Source: Methylotenera_A sp031422335
GTDB lineage: Bacteria; Pseudomonadota; Gammaproteobacteria; Burkholderiales; Methylophilaceae
Direction of reading: 5' to 3'
Length of the DNA stretch: 62,551 nt
NCBI GenBank assembly: GCA_031422335.1
Contig: JANOQW010000006.1
Location: 1 to 62,551, forward strand
The position numbers were made by a program, and so were the translations under genes. The first letter of the stretch is position 1, and every line of letters starts with the position of its first letter. Of the stretch, positions 17,929 to 26,429 are shown one piece after another. The notes under the pieces are model-generated. The model worked only from the letters and a program-made list of their open reading frames with translations. It was not told where the DNA came from and searched no databases.

Positions 17929-20900
17929 TTAAGCAAGTCTTTTATGTAAGTCTTGCAGTGATTCTACAGTTAGCTCGTGCGAATACGACATGCCCATGCA
18001 GGCAGCCTTAGCGCCAGCTAAAGTCGTGTAGTAAGCCACTTTATTTTGCAACGCGCTGCGGCGAATCTCGTAACTATCCGCCACCGCTTTTTTGTCTTCG
18101 GTCACATTCACAATAAAGCTAATTTCTTGATTTTTAATCATATCCACTACATGCGGCCGACCTTCGGCTACTTTATTTACCGCTGTTACGGTTAAGCCAT
18201 ATTCTTTTAGCACGTTGGCAGTGCCCTTAGTAGCCACTAATGAGAACCCAAGCTTTGCTAGGTCGTGCGCAATATCTACCACTTTTAAATGGTCTTCATT
18301 GCGCACACTAATAAAAGCGCGGCCACCTTTGGGCAGCTTGGCCGATGCACCGAGTTGCGACTTCACAAATGCCTCGGCAAACGTAGCGCCTACGCCCATC
18401 ACTTCGCCAGTCGATTTCATCTCTGGGCCTAAAATAGTATCAACACCAGGGAATTTGATAAACGGGAACACCGCTTCTTTGACCGAGAAATATGGCGGAA
18501 TGACTTCTTTGGTAACACCTTGCGATTTAAGTGACTGCCCCACCATGCAGCGCGCGGCAATTTTGGCCAATTGCAAGCCGCAGGCTTTTGATACAAATGG
18601 TACGGTGCGACTGGCGCGTGGATTTACTTCTAGCACATAAACCGTTTCACCTTGAATCGCGAATTGCACGTTCATTAAACCTTTAACGCCCAGCGCCAGC
18701 GCCATTTGTACGGTTTGTTCGCGCAACACATCTTGCAATTCTTTGCTTAAGCTATACGGCGGTAAAGAACAAGCCGAGTCGCCAGAGTGCACGCCCGCTT
18801 GCTCTACGTGTTGCATAATGCCGCCAATCAGCACATCTTCACCATCACAAATGGCGTCCACATCAATTTCCAGTGCATCATTTAAAAAGCGGTCTAGCAG
18901 CACGGGTGAATCGTTAGACACTTTCACCGCCTCGCGCATGTAGCGCTCTAATTGGCTTTGCTCATGCACAATCTCCATGGCGCGACCGCCTAAAACGTAA
19001 GAAGGTCTAACCACTAGCGGATAACCAATTTCATTCGCCGCAATCAGCGCCGCTTCAGGCGTGCGCGCCGTGCGGTTTGGCGGTTGTTTTAGGCCAAGTT
19101 TATGCAATAATTGTTGAAAGCGTTCGCGGTCTTCAGCGCGATCAATTGCGTCAGGGCTGGTACCAATAATCGGCACACCGGCTTTTTCAAGCGCACGCGC
19201 GAGCTTCAAAGGCGTTTGGCCGCCGTATTGCACTATCACGCCGACTGGCTTTTCAATATGCACGATTTCCAGCACGTCTTCTAAGGTCACAGGCTCAAAA
19301 TACAAACGATCAGATGTATCGTAATCGGTAGAAACGGTTTCTGGATTGCAATTGACCATGATGGTTTCATAGCCATCATCGCGCATGGCAAACGCCGCGT
19401 GCACGCAGCAATAATCAAACTCAATACCTTGACCAATTCTATTTGGCCCGCCGCCCAACACCATAATTTTTTTGTTAGCGGTTGGTGCAGATTCACATAC
19501 TTGCTCGTAGCTAGAATACATATAGGCGGTGTTGGTGGCAAACTCTGCCGCGCAAGTATCTACGCGCTTATACACTGGGCGAATATTGTGTGCTTGACGA
19601 TAAGCACGCACCGCATGCTGGTCAGTTTCTAACAACTTAGCTAATCTACGATCACTAAAACCACGGCGTTTTAGTTGGAACAGCGCTTCTTTATCAAGGT
19701 CGGCAATGTGCTTGCCTTTTAGGGCGTTTTCGCGCGCGATAATATCTTTAATCTGCGCCAAAAACCACGGGTCAATTTTACTAATGTTAAATACTTGCTC
19801 GATGCTCATGCCCAATCTAAACGCATCGCCAACGTACCAAATGCGCTCTGGCCCAGGCTCACCCATTTCTTTGGTAATACGGTCAATATCATTGCTAATT
19901 TCATCTAGGCCATCTACGCCCACTTCAAGCCCGCGCAAAGCTTTTTGGAAGCTTTCTTGAAAAGTACGGCCAATCGCCATCACTTCGCCCACCGACTTCA
20001 TTTGCGTGGTTAAGCGGCTATCTGCCTGAGGAAATTTCTCAAAGGCGAAACGTGGAATCTTGGTCACAACATAATCGATGCTCGGCTCGAACGACGCGGG
20101 CGTTTGGCCGCCTGTAATGTCGTTCTTAAGCTCATCCAGAGTAAAGCCCACCGCCAATTTAGCAGCCACTTTGGCAATTGGGAAACCTGTCGCCTTAGAA
20201 GCCAGCGCAGACGAGCGCGATACGCGCGGATTCATCTCAATCACTATCATGCGACCATCGTCAGGGTTGATGGCAAACTGCACATTCGAGCCACCCGTTT
20301 CTACGCCCACTTCGCGCAACACCGCTAGCGAAGCGTTACGCATAATTTGATATTCTTTATCGGTCAGCGTTTGCGCAGGCGCAACGGTAATGCTGTCGCC
20401 AGTGTGCACGCCCATTGGATCTAGGTTTTCAATCGAGCAAATGATGATGCAGTTATCCGCTTTGTCGCGCACCACTTCCATCTCATACTCTTTCCAGCCT
20501 AGCATGGATTCTTCAATTAACAATTCTTTGGTTGGCGATGCGTCTAAACCACGCTCGCAAATTTCTACGAACTCTTCGCGATTATAGGCAATGCCACCAC
20601 CACTGCCGCCCATGGTGAACGAGGGACGAATAATAGCTGGATAGCCAATACTGCCCTGTACTTGCAAGGCTTCTTCCATGCTGTGCGCGATAGAAGAACG
20701 CGCTGAACCTAAGCCAATTTTGGTCATGGCTTCTTTAAATTTTTGGCGATCTTCTGCTTTGTCGATGGCTTCTTTACTGGCGCCTATCATCTCCACATTG
20801 TATTTTTCCAACACACCGTGTTTATCTAAATCGAGCGCACAATTTAGCGCAGTTTGCCCGCCCATAGTGGGCAATAGCGCGTCTGGGCGCTCTTTAGCGA

Positions 20901-21132
20901 TTATTTTTTCAACCACTTGCCAAGTAATCGGCTCGATGTAAGTCGCATCCGCCATTTCTGGGTCAGTCATAATGGTGGCAGGGTTTGAGTTCACCAAAAT
21001 GACGCGGTAACCTTCTTCGCGCAAGGCTTTGCAAGCTTGTGCGCCAGAGTAATCAAATTCGCAGGCTTGGCCGATGACAATTGGCCCTGCACCGATAATG
21101 AGGATAGATTTAATGTCGGTACGCTTAGCCAT
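17929..21132 (-). CDS. carB: Carbamoyl-phosphate synthase, large subunit
   Basis: A 1067-residue enzyme with two ATP-grasp halves that makes carbamoyl phosphate from bicarbonate, ammonia and two ATP for arginine and pyrimidine synthesis. The duplicated signatures are visible: G-A-G-P-I-V-I-G-Q-A-C-E-F-D-Y-S-G in the first half and G-G-G-P-N-R-I-G-Q-G-I-E-F-D-Y-C in the second, with E-M-N-P-R-V-S-R-S-S and E-V-N-P-R-A-S-R-T. A C-terminal allosteric (MGS-like) domain follows. The start codon overlaps the carA stop (TAATG). Confidence 0.98.
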   Translation of the reverse strand: MAKRTDIKSILIIGAGPIVIGQACEFDYSGAQACKALREEGYRVILVNSNPATIMTDPEMADATYIEPITWQVVEKIIAKERPDALLPTMGGQTALNCALDLDKHGVLEKYNVEMIGASKEAIDKAEDRQKFKEAMTKIGLGSARSSIAHSMEEALQVQGSIGYPAIIRPSFTMGGSGGGIAYNREEFVEICERGLDASPTKELLIEESMLGWKEYEMEVVRDKADNCIIICSIENLDPMGVHTGDSITVAPAQTLTDKEYQIMRNASLAVLREVGVETGGSNVQFAINPDDGRMIVIEMNPRVSRSSALASKATGFPIAKVAAKLAVGFTLDELKNDITGGQTPASFEPSIDYVVTKIPRFAFEKFPQADSRLTTQMKSVGEVMAIGRTFQESFQKALRGLEVGVDGLDEISNDIDRITKEMGEPGPERIWYVGDAFRLGMSIEQVFNISKIDPWFLAQIKDIIARENALKGKHIADLDKEALFQLKRRGFSDRRLAKLLETDQHAVRAYRQAHNIRPVYKRVDTCAAEFATNTAYMYSSYEQVCESAPTANKKIMVLGGGPNRIGQGIEFDYCCVHAAFAMRDDGYETIMVNCNPETVSTDYDTSDRLYFEPVTLEDVLEIVHIEKPVGVIVQYGGQTPLKLARALEKAGVPIIGTSPDAIDRAEDRERFQQLLHKLGLKQPPNRTARTPEAALIAANEIGYPLVVRPSYVLGGRAMEIVHEQSQLERYMREAVKVSNDSPVLLDRFLNDALEIDVDAICDGEDVLIGGIMQHVEQAGVHSGDSACSLPPYSLSKELQDVLREQTVQMALALGVKGLMNVQFAIQGETVYVLEVNPRASRTVPFVSKACGLQLAKIAARCMVGQSLKSQGVTKEVIPPYFSVKEAVFPFIKFPGVDTILGPEMKSTGEVMGVGATFAEAFVKSQLGASAKLPKGGRAFISVRNEDHLKVVDIAHDLAKLGFSLVATKGTANVLKEYGLTVTAVNKVAEGRPHVVDMIKNQEISFIVNVTEDKKAVADSYEIRRSALQNKVAYYTTLAGAKAACMGMSYSHELTVESLQDLHKRLA

Positions 21133-22298
21133 TACGCTACTTTCCTGTTCTGCATCAGCGTTATAAATTGATCAAACAACTCACTCATTTCTGTGGGTCC
21201 TGGGCTGGCTTCTGGGTGACCTTGAAAGCTAAATGCAGGTTTGTCGGTGCGGGCAATGCCTTGCAAACTGCCATCAAATAAAGATACATGGGTGATTTTT
21301 ACGTTTTTCGGCAGCGTATTCGGGTCAGCCGCAAAGCCATGGTTTTGGCTGGTGATATAGACGCGCTTAGTGGCGACATCTTGCACTGGATGATTGGCAC
21401 CGTGATGACCAAATTTCATTTTCAGGGTTTTTGCGCCCGAAGCCAGCGCCAACAACTGATGCCCCAAACAAATACCAAAAGTCGGAATGCCCGTTTCTAC
21501 CAGCGTTTTAATAGCACTAATAGCGTAATCACAAGGCTCTGGGTCGCCTGGGCCGTTAGATAAAAAGATGCCATCTGGTTTATATTTTAACGCTTCTTCG
21601 GCGCTTGCTTGCGCTGGCAGAACAGTCACTTTACAGCCGCGCGATACTAACATTCTAAGGATATTACGCTTAACGCCGTAATCAAAAGCAACGACATGGA
21701 ATTTTGCATTTTCAGGTTTGGTATAACCTTTACCTAACACCCATTCGCCAGCGCCGTGATCAGATGCGTTGAATTCATAAGCGGTTTTGCATGAAACCAC
21801 TTTGGCTAAATCCATACCGGCCAATCCTGGGAATGCTTTCGCATTAATTAGCGCAGCAGTTTCATCAACCTCGCCCGCCATGATGCAGCCTGCTTGCGTA
21901 CCATTTTCGCGTAAATGCCGCGTCAGCGCACGTGTATCAATATCGGCAATAGCAACGATATTGTTGGCTTTTAAGTAATCGCTTAAGTTTTGTGTGCTGC
22001 GAAAGTTGGATTCAAGCAAAGGCAAATCGCGAATAATGAGGCCTGCTGCATAAATTTTGCCTGACTCTACATCCTCAGCATTGGTGCCAGTGTTACCAAT
22101 ATGCGGATAAGTCAGCGTAACAATTTGCTCGGTGTAGGATGGATCAGTGAGGATTTCTTGATAGCCTGTCATTGAGGTATTAAACACCACCTCGCCGATG
22201 GTATAACCTTGTGCGCCAATAGCAATGCCTTTAAAAACAGTTCCATCTGCTAAAACTAGTAACGCCGGGACTGTGATTGACACCGCTGTTGTTGACAC
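21132..22298 (-). CDS. carA: Carbamoyl-phosphate synthase, small (glutaminase) subunit
   Basis: A 388-residue class I glutamine amidotransferase subunit supplying ammonia to CarB. The catalytic Cys is in F-G-I-C-L-G-H-Q, and the His/Glu pair is in Q-G-H-P-E-A-S-P-G-P. The start is GTG at 22298, with AGGAG about 7 nt upstream. The leader upstream contains a hairpin and a 9-nt segment complementary to the SD region (separate entry). The stop overlaps the carB start. Confidence 0.98.
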   Translation of the reverse strand: MSTTAVSITVPALLVLADGTVFKGIAIGAQGYTIGEVVFNTSMTGYQEILTDPSYTEQIVTLTYPHIGNTGTNAEDVESGKIYAAGLIIRDLPLLESNFRSTQNLSDYLKANNIVAIADIDTRALTRHLRENGTQAGCIMAGEVDETAALINAKAFPGLAGMDLAKVVSCKTAYEFNASDHGAGEWVLGKGYTKPENAKFHVVAFDYGVKRNILRMLVSRGCKVTVLPAQASAEEALKYKPDGIFLSNGPGDPEPCDYAISAIKTLVETGIPTFGICLGHQLLALASGAKTLKMKFGHHGANHPVQDVATKRVYITSQNHGFAADPNTLPKNVKITHVSLFDGSLQGIARTDKPAFSFQGHPEASPGPTEMSELFDQFITLMQNRKVA

Positions 22299-22301
22299 CG
22301 T

Positions 22302-22380
22302 AAAGCTCCTAAATTTTCGTGGCTACATATCAAATGCTAGATATGCAAAACGGGAGGAGCTTTGTAGACTCTTCCCGTTT
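22302..22380 (-). promoter_or_regulatory. carA 5' leader with SD/anti-SD pairing potential
   Basis: On the transcribed (minus) strand a hairpin with arms AAACGGGA (22380-22373) and TCCCGTTT (22355-22348) encloses the segment AAAGCTCCT. A second small hairpin CATATC/GATATG (22345-22326) follows. AAAGCTCCT (22363-22355) is a perfect 9-nt complement of AGGAGCTTT (22310-22302), which contains the carA Shine-Dalgarno. Part of the same segment would be held in the first hairpin, so the two pairings compete. This is direct sequence evidence of complementarity; regulation is inferred. Confidence 0.5.
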
Positions 22381-22507
22381 CAGAATTGCCGAATTATAGC
22401 GGAATTTAGCCCAAAGTTCAAGCCAAGAAACTAGCTAATAATGGATTATTTGTAATAGCGCGCAATACTTTGCTGCTTTAAAGATGACGATAAAATATAA
22501 ATTTAAC

Positions 22508-22544
22508 TGCCCTGCAAACCGCATGGATATTAGGCGGTAGGGCA
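22508..22544 (-). repeat. 37-bp palindromic element, intergenic copy 5
   Basis: Reverse copy: TGCCCTGCAAACC, centre GCATGGATATT, then AGGCGGTAGGGCA. The palindrome continues outward with ATTTAAC / GTTAAAT, giving a longer stem. It lies 31 bp beyond the GGDEF-gene stop codon. Confidence 0.9.
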
Positions 22545-22575
22545 GTTAAATTTAAAGCAATGATAAAGCTAATGA

Positions 22576-23796
22576 TTAATCCGGCTGATAAATATGATAA
22601 CAATTACGGCCCAACCGCTTGGCTACGTACATCGCGTCATCTGCACATTTAATTAGGCGGCTAGGGTTATCGCCATGCTCGGCATACAGCGCAATACCAA
22701 TACTGACGCCCAATTGCAAAGTGTGTTGCGCAATGACAAAAGGCTTGGCTAACTCGCTCAGAATTTTTTCTACGGTGGTATTCAGCTGGGTTAAATCATC
22801 AAGCTTGGGCAATAGCACCACAAACTCGTCGCCACCCACACGCGCCACGGTATCTTCTGCGCGCAATAATTCGGTCAATCGCACGCTAGCATCTCTAAGT
22901 AATTGATCGCCAACCAAATGGCCATGCGTGTCATTCACCAATTTAAAATAATCTAAATTTAAAAATAATACCGCCACCTTACACTGCTCACGCGCAGCTT
23001 CTTTTAGAGCTTGTGCCATTCTATCCTCCAACAAACGGCGATTAGGCAAGCCTGTTAGGTCATCATTATTGGCCAATAAGGATAATGCAGAAGTAGAGCT
23101 AAATAGCTGCGCCAACAATTTTTCGCGCTTTTTGCTTTGAATAATCAAACCAGCCAACACCATGAGAAAGAATAAGGTAATAATGCTGGGCGCGATTACT
23201 TTTTTATACACTTGCTGGCGCCAATTGCTGGCGGCCACATCAATACCCAGCATGACAAAATTTGACGTTTTGACCGTAGTGGCAAGCGGCACATGCGCAC
23301 TTACCCAAGTACCCCAACGGTCTGTTACTGGGCCTTCCACCAGCGGCTGTCTATTTTTCAGACCATGCACCAGCGCACCACTTGCTTCTGAAAACAGGTC
23401 GCCCAAATGTGAAATTTGTGAGGCTGGCTGCGGGCTGGCATCCAACAAAAATCTTACTTGCGGTTTGTCATTGTCGTTTTCTAAATAAAGTAAATAAATA
23501 AAATGGCAATTTTTATTGGCTCTACAAGCACTATTGAGCTGTTGTTCTAGCAGCGCTAAATCAGCTTTTACTAGTTGCTTTGGGTTGGTATTTAAAGTGT
23601 TGGCATGTGGTAGCCAATCAATCGATTGCTCGATGGTGCGTGCATAAACAACTAAATTATCCCGCATTTCCTCATCTTGAGATTTGGCGACATAAAATAT
23701 ATACAACAAGCCAATTAATAAAGTCAGGAAAAATAGCATCCAGTACCAATACTTGGCCTGATCTTGAATGCGCTTGAGTTTAATAGGTTCGAACAT
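22576..23796 (-). CDS. Membrane-bound diguanylate cyclase (GGDEF)
   Basis: A 406-residue sensor with two membrane helices (about residues 18-38 and 205-225) around a periplasmic domain of about 165 residues, followed by a GGDEF domain. The active-site motif is R-V-G-G-D-E-F, and an RxxD inhibitory site (R-A-E-D) lies five residues before it, so product feedback is likely. No EAL domain is present. It should make cyclic di-GMP in response to an unknown periplasmic signal. Confidence 0.93.
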   Translation of the reverse strand: MFEPIKLKRIQDQAKYWYWMLFFLTLLIGLLYIFYVAKSQDEEMRDNLVVYARTIEQSIDWLPHANTLNTNPKQLVKADLALLEQQLNSACRANKNCHFIYLLYLENDNDKPQVRFLLDASPQPASQISHLGDLFSEASGALVHGLKNRQPLVEGPVTDRWGTWVSAHVPLATTVKTSNFVMLGIDVAASNWRQQVYKKVIAPSIITLFFLMVLAGLIIQSKKREKLLAQLFSSTSALSLLANNDDLTGLPNRRLLEDRMAQALKEAAREQCKVAVLFLNLDYFKLVNDTHGHLVGDQLLRDASVRLTELLRAEDTVARVGGDEFVVLLPKLDDLTQLNTTVEKILSELAKPFVIAQHTLQLGVSIGIALYAEHGDNPSRLIKCADDAMYVAKRLGRNCYHIYQPD

Positions 23797-23844
23797 AAAA
23801 TGGATAGGACGCTAAACTAAGTTAAGTCGCTCTATGTGCGTAAA

Positions 23845-24648
23845 TTAAGCCAAGCGCAACACATCACGCATATCAAACAAGCCTGTTTGCTTGCTTTGCA
23901 AAAATTTAGCAGCGCGTAGCGCGCCCAATGCAAACGTGGCGCGGCTGCTAGCTTTGTGGGTAATTTCTACTCGTTCGCCTGTGCCAGCAAATATAACCGT
24001 ATGGTCGCCCACCACATCGCCACCACGCAGCGTGGCAAAGCCAATTTTTCCCGCTTCACGCTCGCCAGTGACGCCTTCACGCGCGTAAATGGCACAATCT
24101 TTTAAATCTTGTCCCAAACCAGCCGCTGCAGCCTCACCTAATCTAAGGGCTGTGCCAGAGGGTGCATCTACCTTATGGCGATGGTGCATCTCAACCACTT
24201 CGATATCGTAGCCTTCATTTAATACTTTGGCGGCTTGCTCAACTAAACTGAGTAGCAAAGTCACGCCCACACTCATGTTAGGCGCAAATACAATGGCAGT
24301 TTTTTCGGCGGCCGCTTCAATTTTAGCTTTTTGCGCTACTGTAAAACCTGTGGTTCCAATCACATGTTTTACTTGGTGTTGTTGGCAAATACCCAAATAT
24401 TCCAAGCTAGCTTCTGGACGGGTAAAATCAATCAGCACATCAGCATCTTGCAGCGTTTCTGCCGCATCATCACTAATGTAAACCCCTGTATTTTTACCCA
24501 CCTGCTCACCTGCATCGCGGCCAATACTGGCGCTACCTGCCCGGTCTAGCGCACCAAATAGTTGCAGTGCAGCATCACCAAACACGCCTTGAATCAGCGC
24601 TTGCCCCATGCGCCCACTGGCACCTGCAATGACTATTTTTAATGCCAT
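23845..24648 (-). CDS. dapB: 4-hydroxy-tetrahydrodipicolinate reductase
   Basis: A 267-residue NAD(P)H-dependent enzyme of lysine and diaminopimelate synthesis. The Rossmann motif is V-I-A-G-A-S-G-R-M-G-Q; the catalytic region E-V-V-E-M-H-H-R-H-K-V-D-A-P-S-G-T-A is intact. It starts directly after the bamE stop, so the two genes are probably co-transcribed. Confidence 0.97.
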   Translation of the reverse strand: MALKIVIAGASGRMGQALIQGVFGDAALQLFGALDRAGSASIGRDAGEQVGKNTGVYISDDAAETLQDADVLIDFTRPEASLEYLGICQQHQVKHVIGTTGFTVAQKAKIEAAAEKTAIVFAPNMSVGVTLLLSLVEQAAKVLNEGYDIEVVEMHHRHKVDAPSGTALRLGEAAAAGLGQDLKDCAIYAREGVTGEREAGKIGFATLRGGDVVGDHTVIFAGTGERVEITHKASSRATFALGALRAAKFLQSKQTGLFDMRDVLRLA

Positions 24649-25773
24649 TTAAAAACCTATCTTTTCTAGCATGCGCTCAAAGTAGCCTGGCGCTTCTTCC
24701 GCTGGTAATGGCGACTCTATTTTTTGCTGCTCAAGTTTTTTAGGCTTAGCTGCTGTTGGCGCTGCATTATTTTCTATTGGCGAAGCCTCAGCTGGCGTTT
24801 GTAGATTTTTTAAGTCTAAATTTCTATCCATTCTAAATATCAAACGCTCGCCTGCTTTGGCGGCTGGCATTGGCACTGGTATTGGTGCAGGCGAAGCCAT
24901 TTCAACTTGCGGTGCTTCTATTTTCGCAGGCGCTTGTATTTTCGCAGGCTCTTCTATTGTTGGCAGCGCTACTGGTTTTGTTATTTCAACAGGCGCGGCT
25001 TCTATTACTGGCGCTGTGACTACTGGCTCTTCTACTGGAGGCGCTTCTGTTGTTGGCGTTTCCACTGTTGGCGCATCTGGTAACAATACGCCACCGATTG
25101 GCACCGCTAAAACACTTGGCGCATCAATATTAGGCACTTCTATTAGTGGAGCATCGCTAGCAGGCGCACTGGTATTGGCTTCCAGCGCATCTGTTTTTGC
25201 TGGTGCAGATTGCACTTTGTCTGCTTCTTTTGCAATCTCGTCTTTTTTCCAAAACTTCAGCTTGTCTGTCCAACTTTTTTCTTCGCTAGGTTTCACTGAC
25301 TCTGGCTTAGCGATTGGTGTAGCTACTGCTTTTTCGTCATCTTTCCAAAACTTAAATTTATCTAGCATGCCTTGTTCTTGCTTGGGTTTTGGCTCTACAG
25401 TGATGGTTTTAGCCACACTGCTTTCATTGCCAGTGGCCGCGCCAGCTGTGCCCTCTGGCACCACATCACCACGTACTTTGGTGAGTAAATCTTTATCAAA
25501 ATCTAAAATTACCCGACGTTGCTCGACAATTTTGCCCGCTTGGCGCAATTGGTAAAAGTAATCCCAGCGATCTTTATGAAAGCTATCAATAATGAGTGGT
25601 GAGCCCATAATAAATTTAACTTGCGATTTGGTCATGCCAGGCCGCAACTGCAGCAACATTTTAGAGGTGACGACGTTGCCCTGCTGAATATCCATTTTAA
25701 ATGGCTTAACCGTGGGCACCACAGAACCGCAGGCAGAGAGCAGTGCAAAAAGAATAATTAAAAAATAGCGCAT
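24649..25773 (-). CDS. bamE: BamE/OmlA outer-membrane lipoprotein with long Pro/Ala-rich tail
   Basis: The N-terminus has a lipoprotein signal with lipobox L-L-S-A-C-G, and residues up to about 110 form the BamE (SmpA/OmlA) domain: Q-G-N-V-V-T, L-R-P-G-M-T-K-S-Q-V, M-G-S-P-L-I and W-D-Y-F-Y. BamE is part of the beta-barrel assembly complex. Homologues are usually 110-180 residues, but this one has 374. The extra 260 residues are rich in Pro, Ala, Glu, Val and Thr, with two related K-F-W-K-(D/K)-(D/E) segments, and end in Y-F-E-R-M-L-E-K-I-G-F. It is divergent from fur, the usual arrangement. Confidence 0.92.
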   Translation of the reverse strand: MRYFLIILFALLSACGSVVPTVKPFKMDIQQGNVVTSKMLLQLRPGMTKSQVKFIMGSPLIIDSFHKDRWDYFYQLRQAGKIVEQRRVILDFDKDLLTKVRGDVVPEGTAGAATGNESSVAKTITVEPKPKQEQGMLDKFKFWKDDEKAVATPIAKPESVKPSEEKSWTDKLKFWKKDEIAKEADKVQSAPAKTDALEANTSAPASDAPLIEVPNIDAPSVLAVPIGGVLLPDAPTVETPTTEAPPVEEPVVTAPVIEAAPVEITKPVALPTIEEPAKIQAPAKIEAPQVEMASPAPIPVPMPAAKAGERLIFRMDRNLDLKNLQTPAEASPIENNAAPTAAKPKKLEQQKIESPLPAEEAPGYFERMLEKIGF

Positions 25774-25901
25774 GAATTTATGGAGTTAAAGACTTATTAC
25801 TAAATTGGCGTTAATATAACACGATGCGGTTAAGGCTAAAACCTTAAAAGTGGTTTTAGTGTATTTAGCCGCTGAATTTACAGGGTAAAACGAGCAAAAT
25901 T

Positions 25902-26327
25902 ATGCATGATCAAAAAGATTTAAAAAACGCTGGCCTTAAAGCGACACTGCCACGTTTAAAGATTTTAGAGCTGTTTGAAACCAGCAAAGAACGCCACATG
26001 TCGGCCGAAGATGTCTATAAAGTATTAATCACCACGGGTGAAGATGTCGGCTTGGCCACGGTGTATCGTGTGCTCACACAATTTGAAGAAGCTGGCTTAT
26101 TGTTGCGCCACCATTTTGAAAGTGGTAAAGCAGTATTTGAGCTGAATGAAGGCACGCATCATGATCACATCGTTTGTGTTAAATGCGGCCGCGTAGAAGA
26201 ATTTTACGATGAGGAAATTGAAAAGCGCCAAAAAGATGCAGCAGAGTCGCGCGGGTTTGTCATGCAAGAACATTCGCTGATGATTTATGGTATTTGCAAA
26301 GAACAACCTTGCGGCAAGAAAAAGTAA
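25902..26327 (+). CDS. fur: Ferric uptake regulator Fur
   Basis: A 141-residue metal-dependent repressor. The winged-helix N-terminus contains L-K-A-T-L-P-R-L-K-I-L and G-L-A-T-V-Y-R-V-L; the dimerisation domain has H-H-D-H-I-V-C-V-K-C-G with the Cys pair and metal-binding His, and the C-terminus has C-K-E-Q-P-C. Divergent transcription from bamE is conserved across beta- and gammaproteobacteria. I did not find a convincing Fur box in the 128-bp gap. Confidence 0.97.
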   Translation: MHDQKDLKNAGLKATLPRLKILELFETSKERHMSAEDVYKVLITTGEDVGLATVYRVLTQFEEAGLLLRHHFESGKAVFELNEGTHHDHIVCVKCGRVEEFYDEEIEKRQKDAAESRGFVMQEHSLMIYGICKEQPCGKKK

Positions 26328-26429
26328 AGTTTTAAAGTCATCCTAATGAGATAGCAAGACGTTAATAAGGTATAAAAAAATCTATTAAAAAAAGTATTTA
26401 CGTAAAAATATTTATTTAGGGAGCACAAC

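Noticed and set aside
20645..20685. Element-like CCAATACTGCCCTGTACTTGCAAGGC in carB
   Set aside because: Blocks are in a different order from the consensus; probably chance.
25774..25901. Fur box between bamE and fur
   Set aside because: No 19-bp GATAATGATAATCATTATC-like palindrome could be seen.
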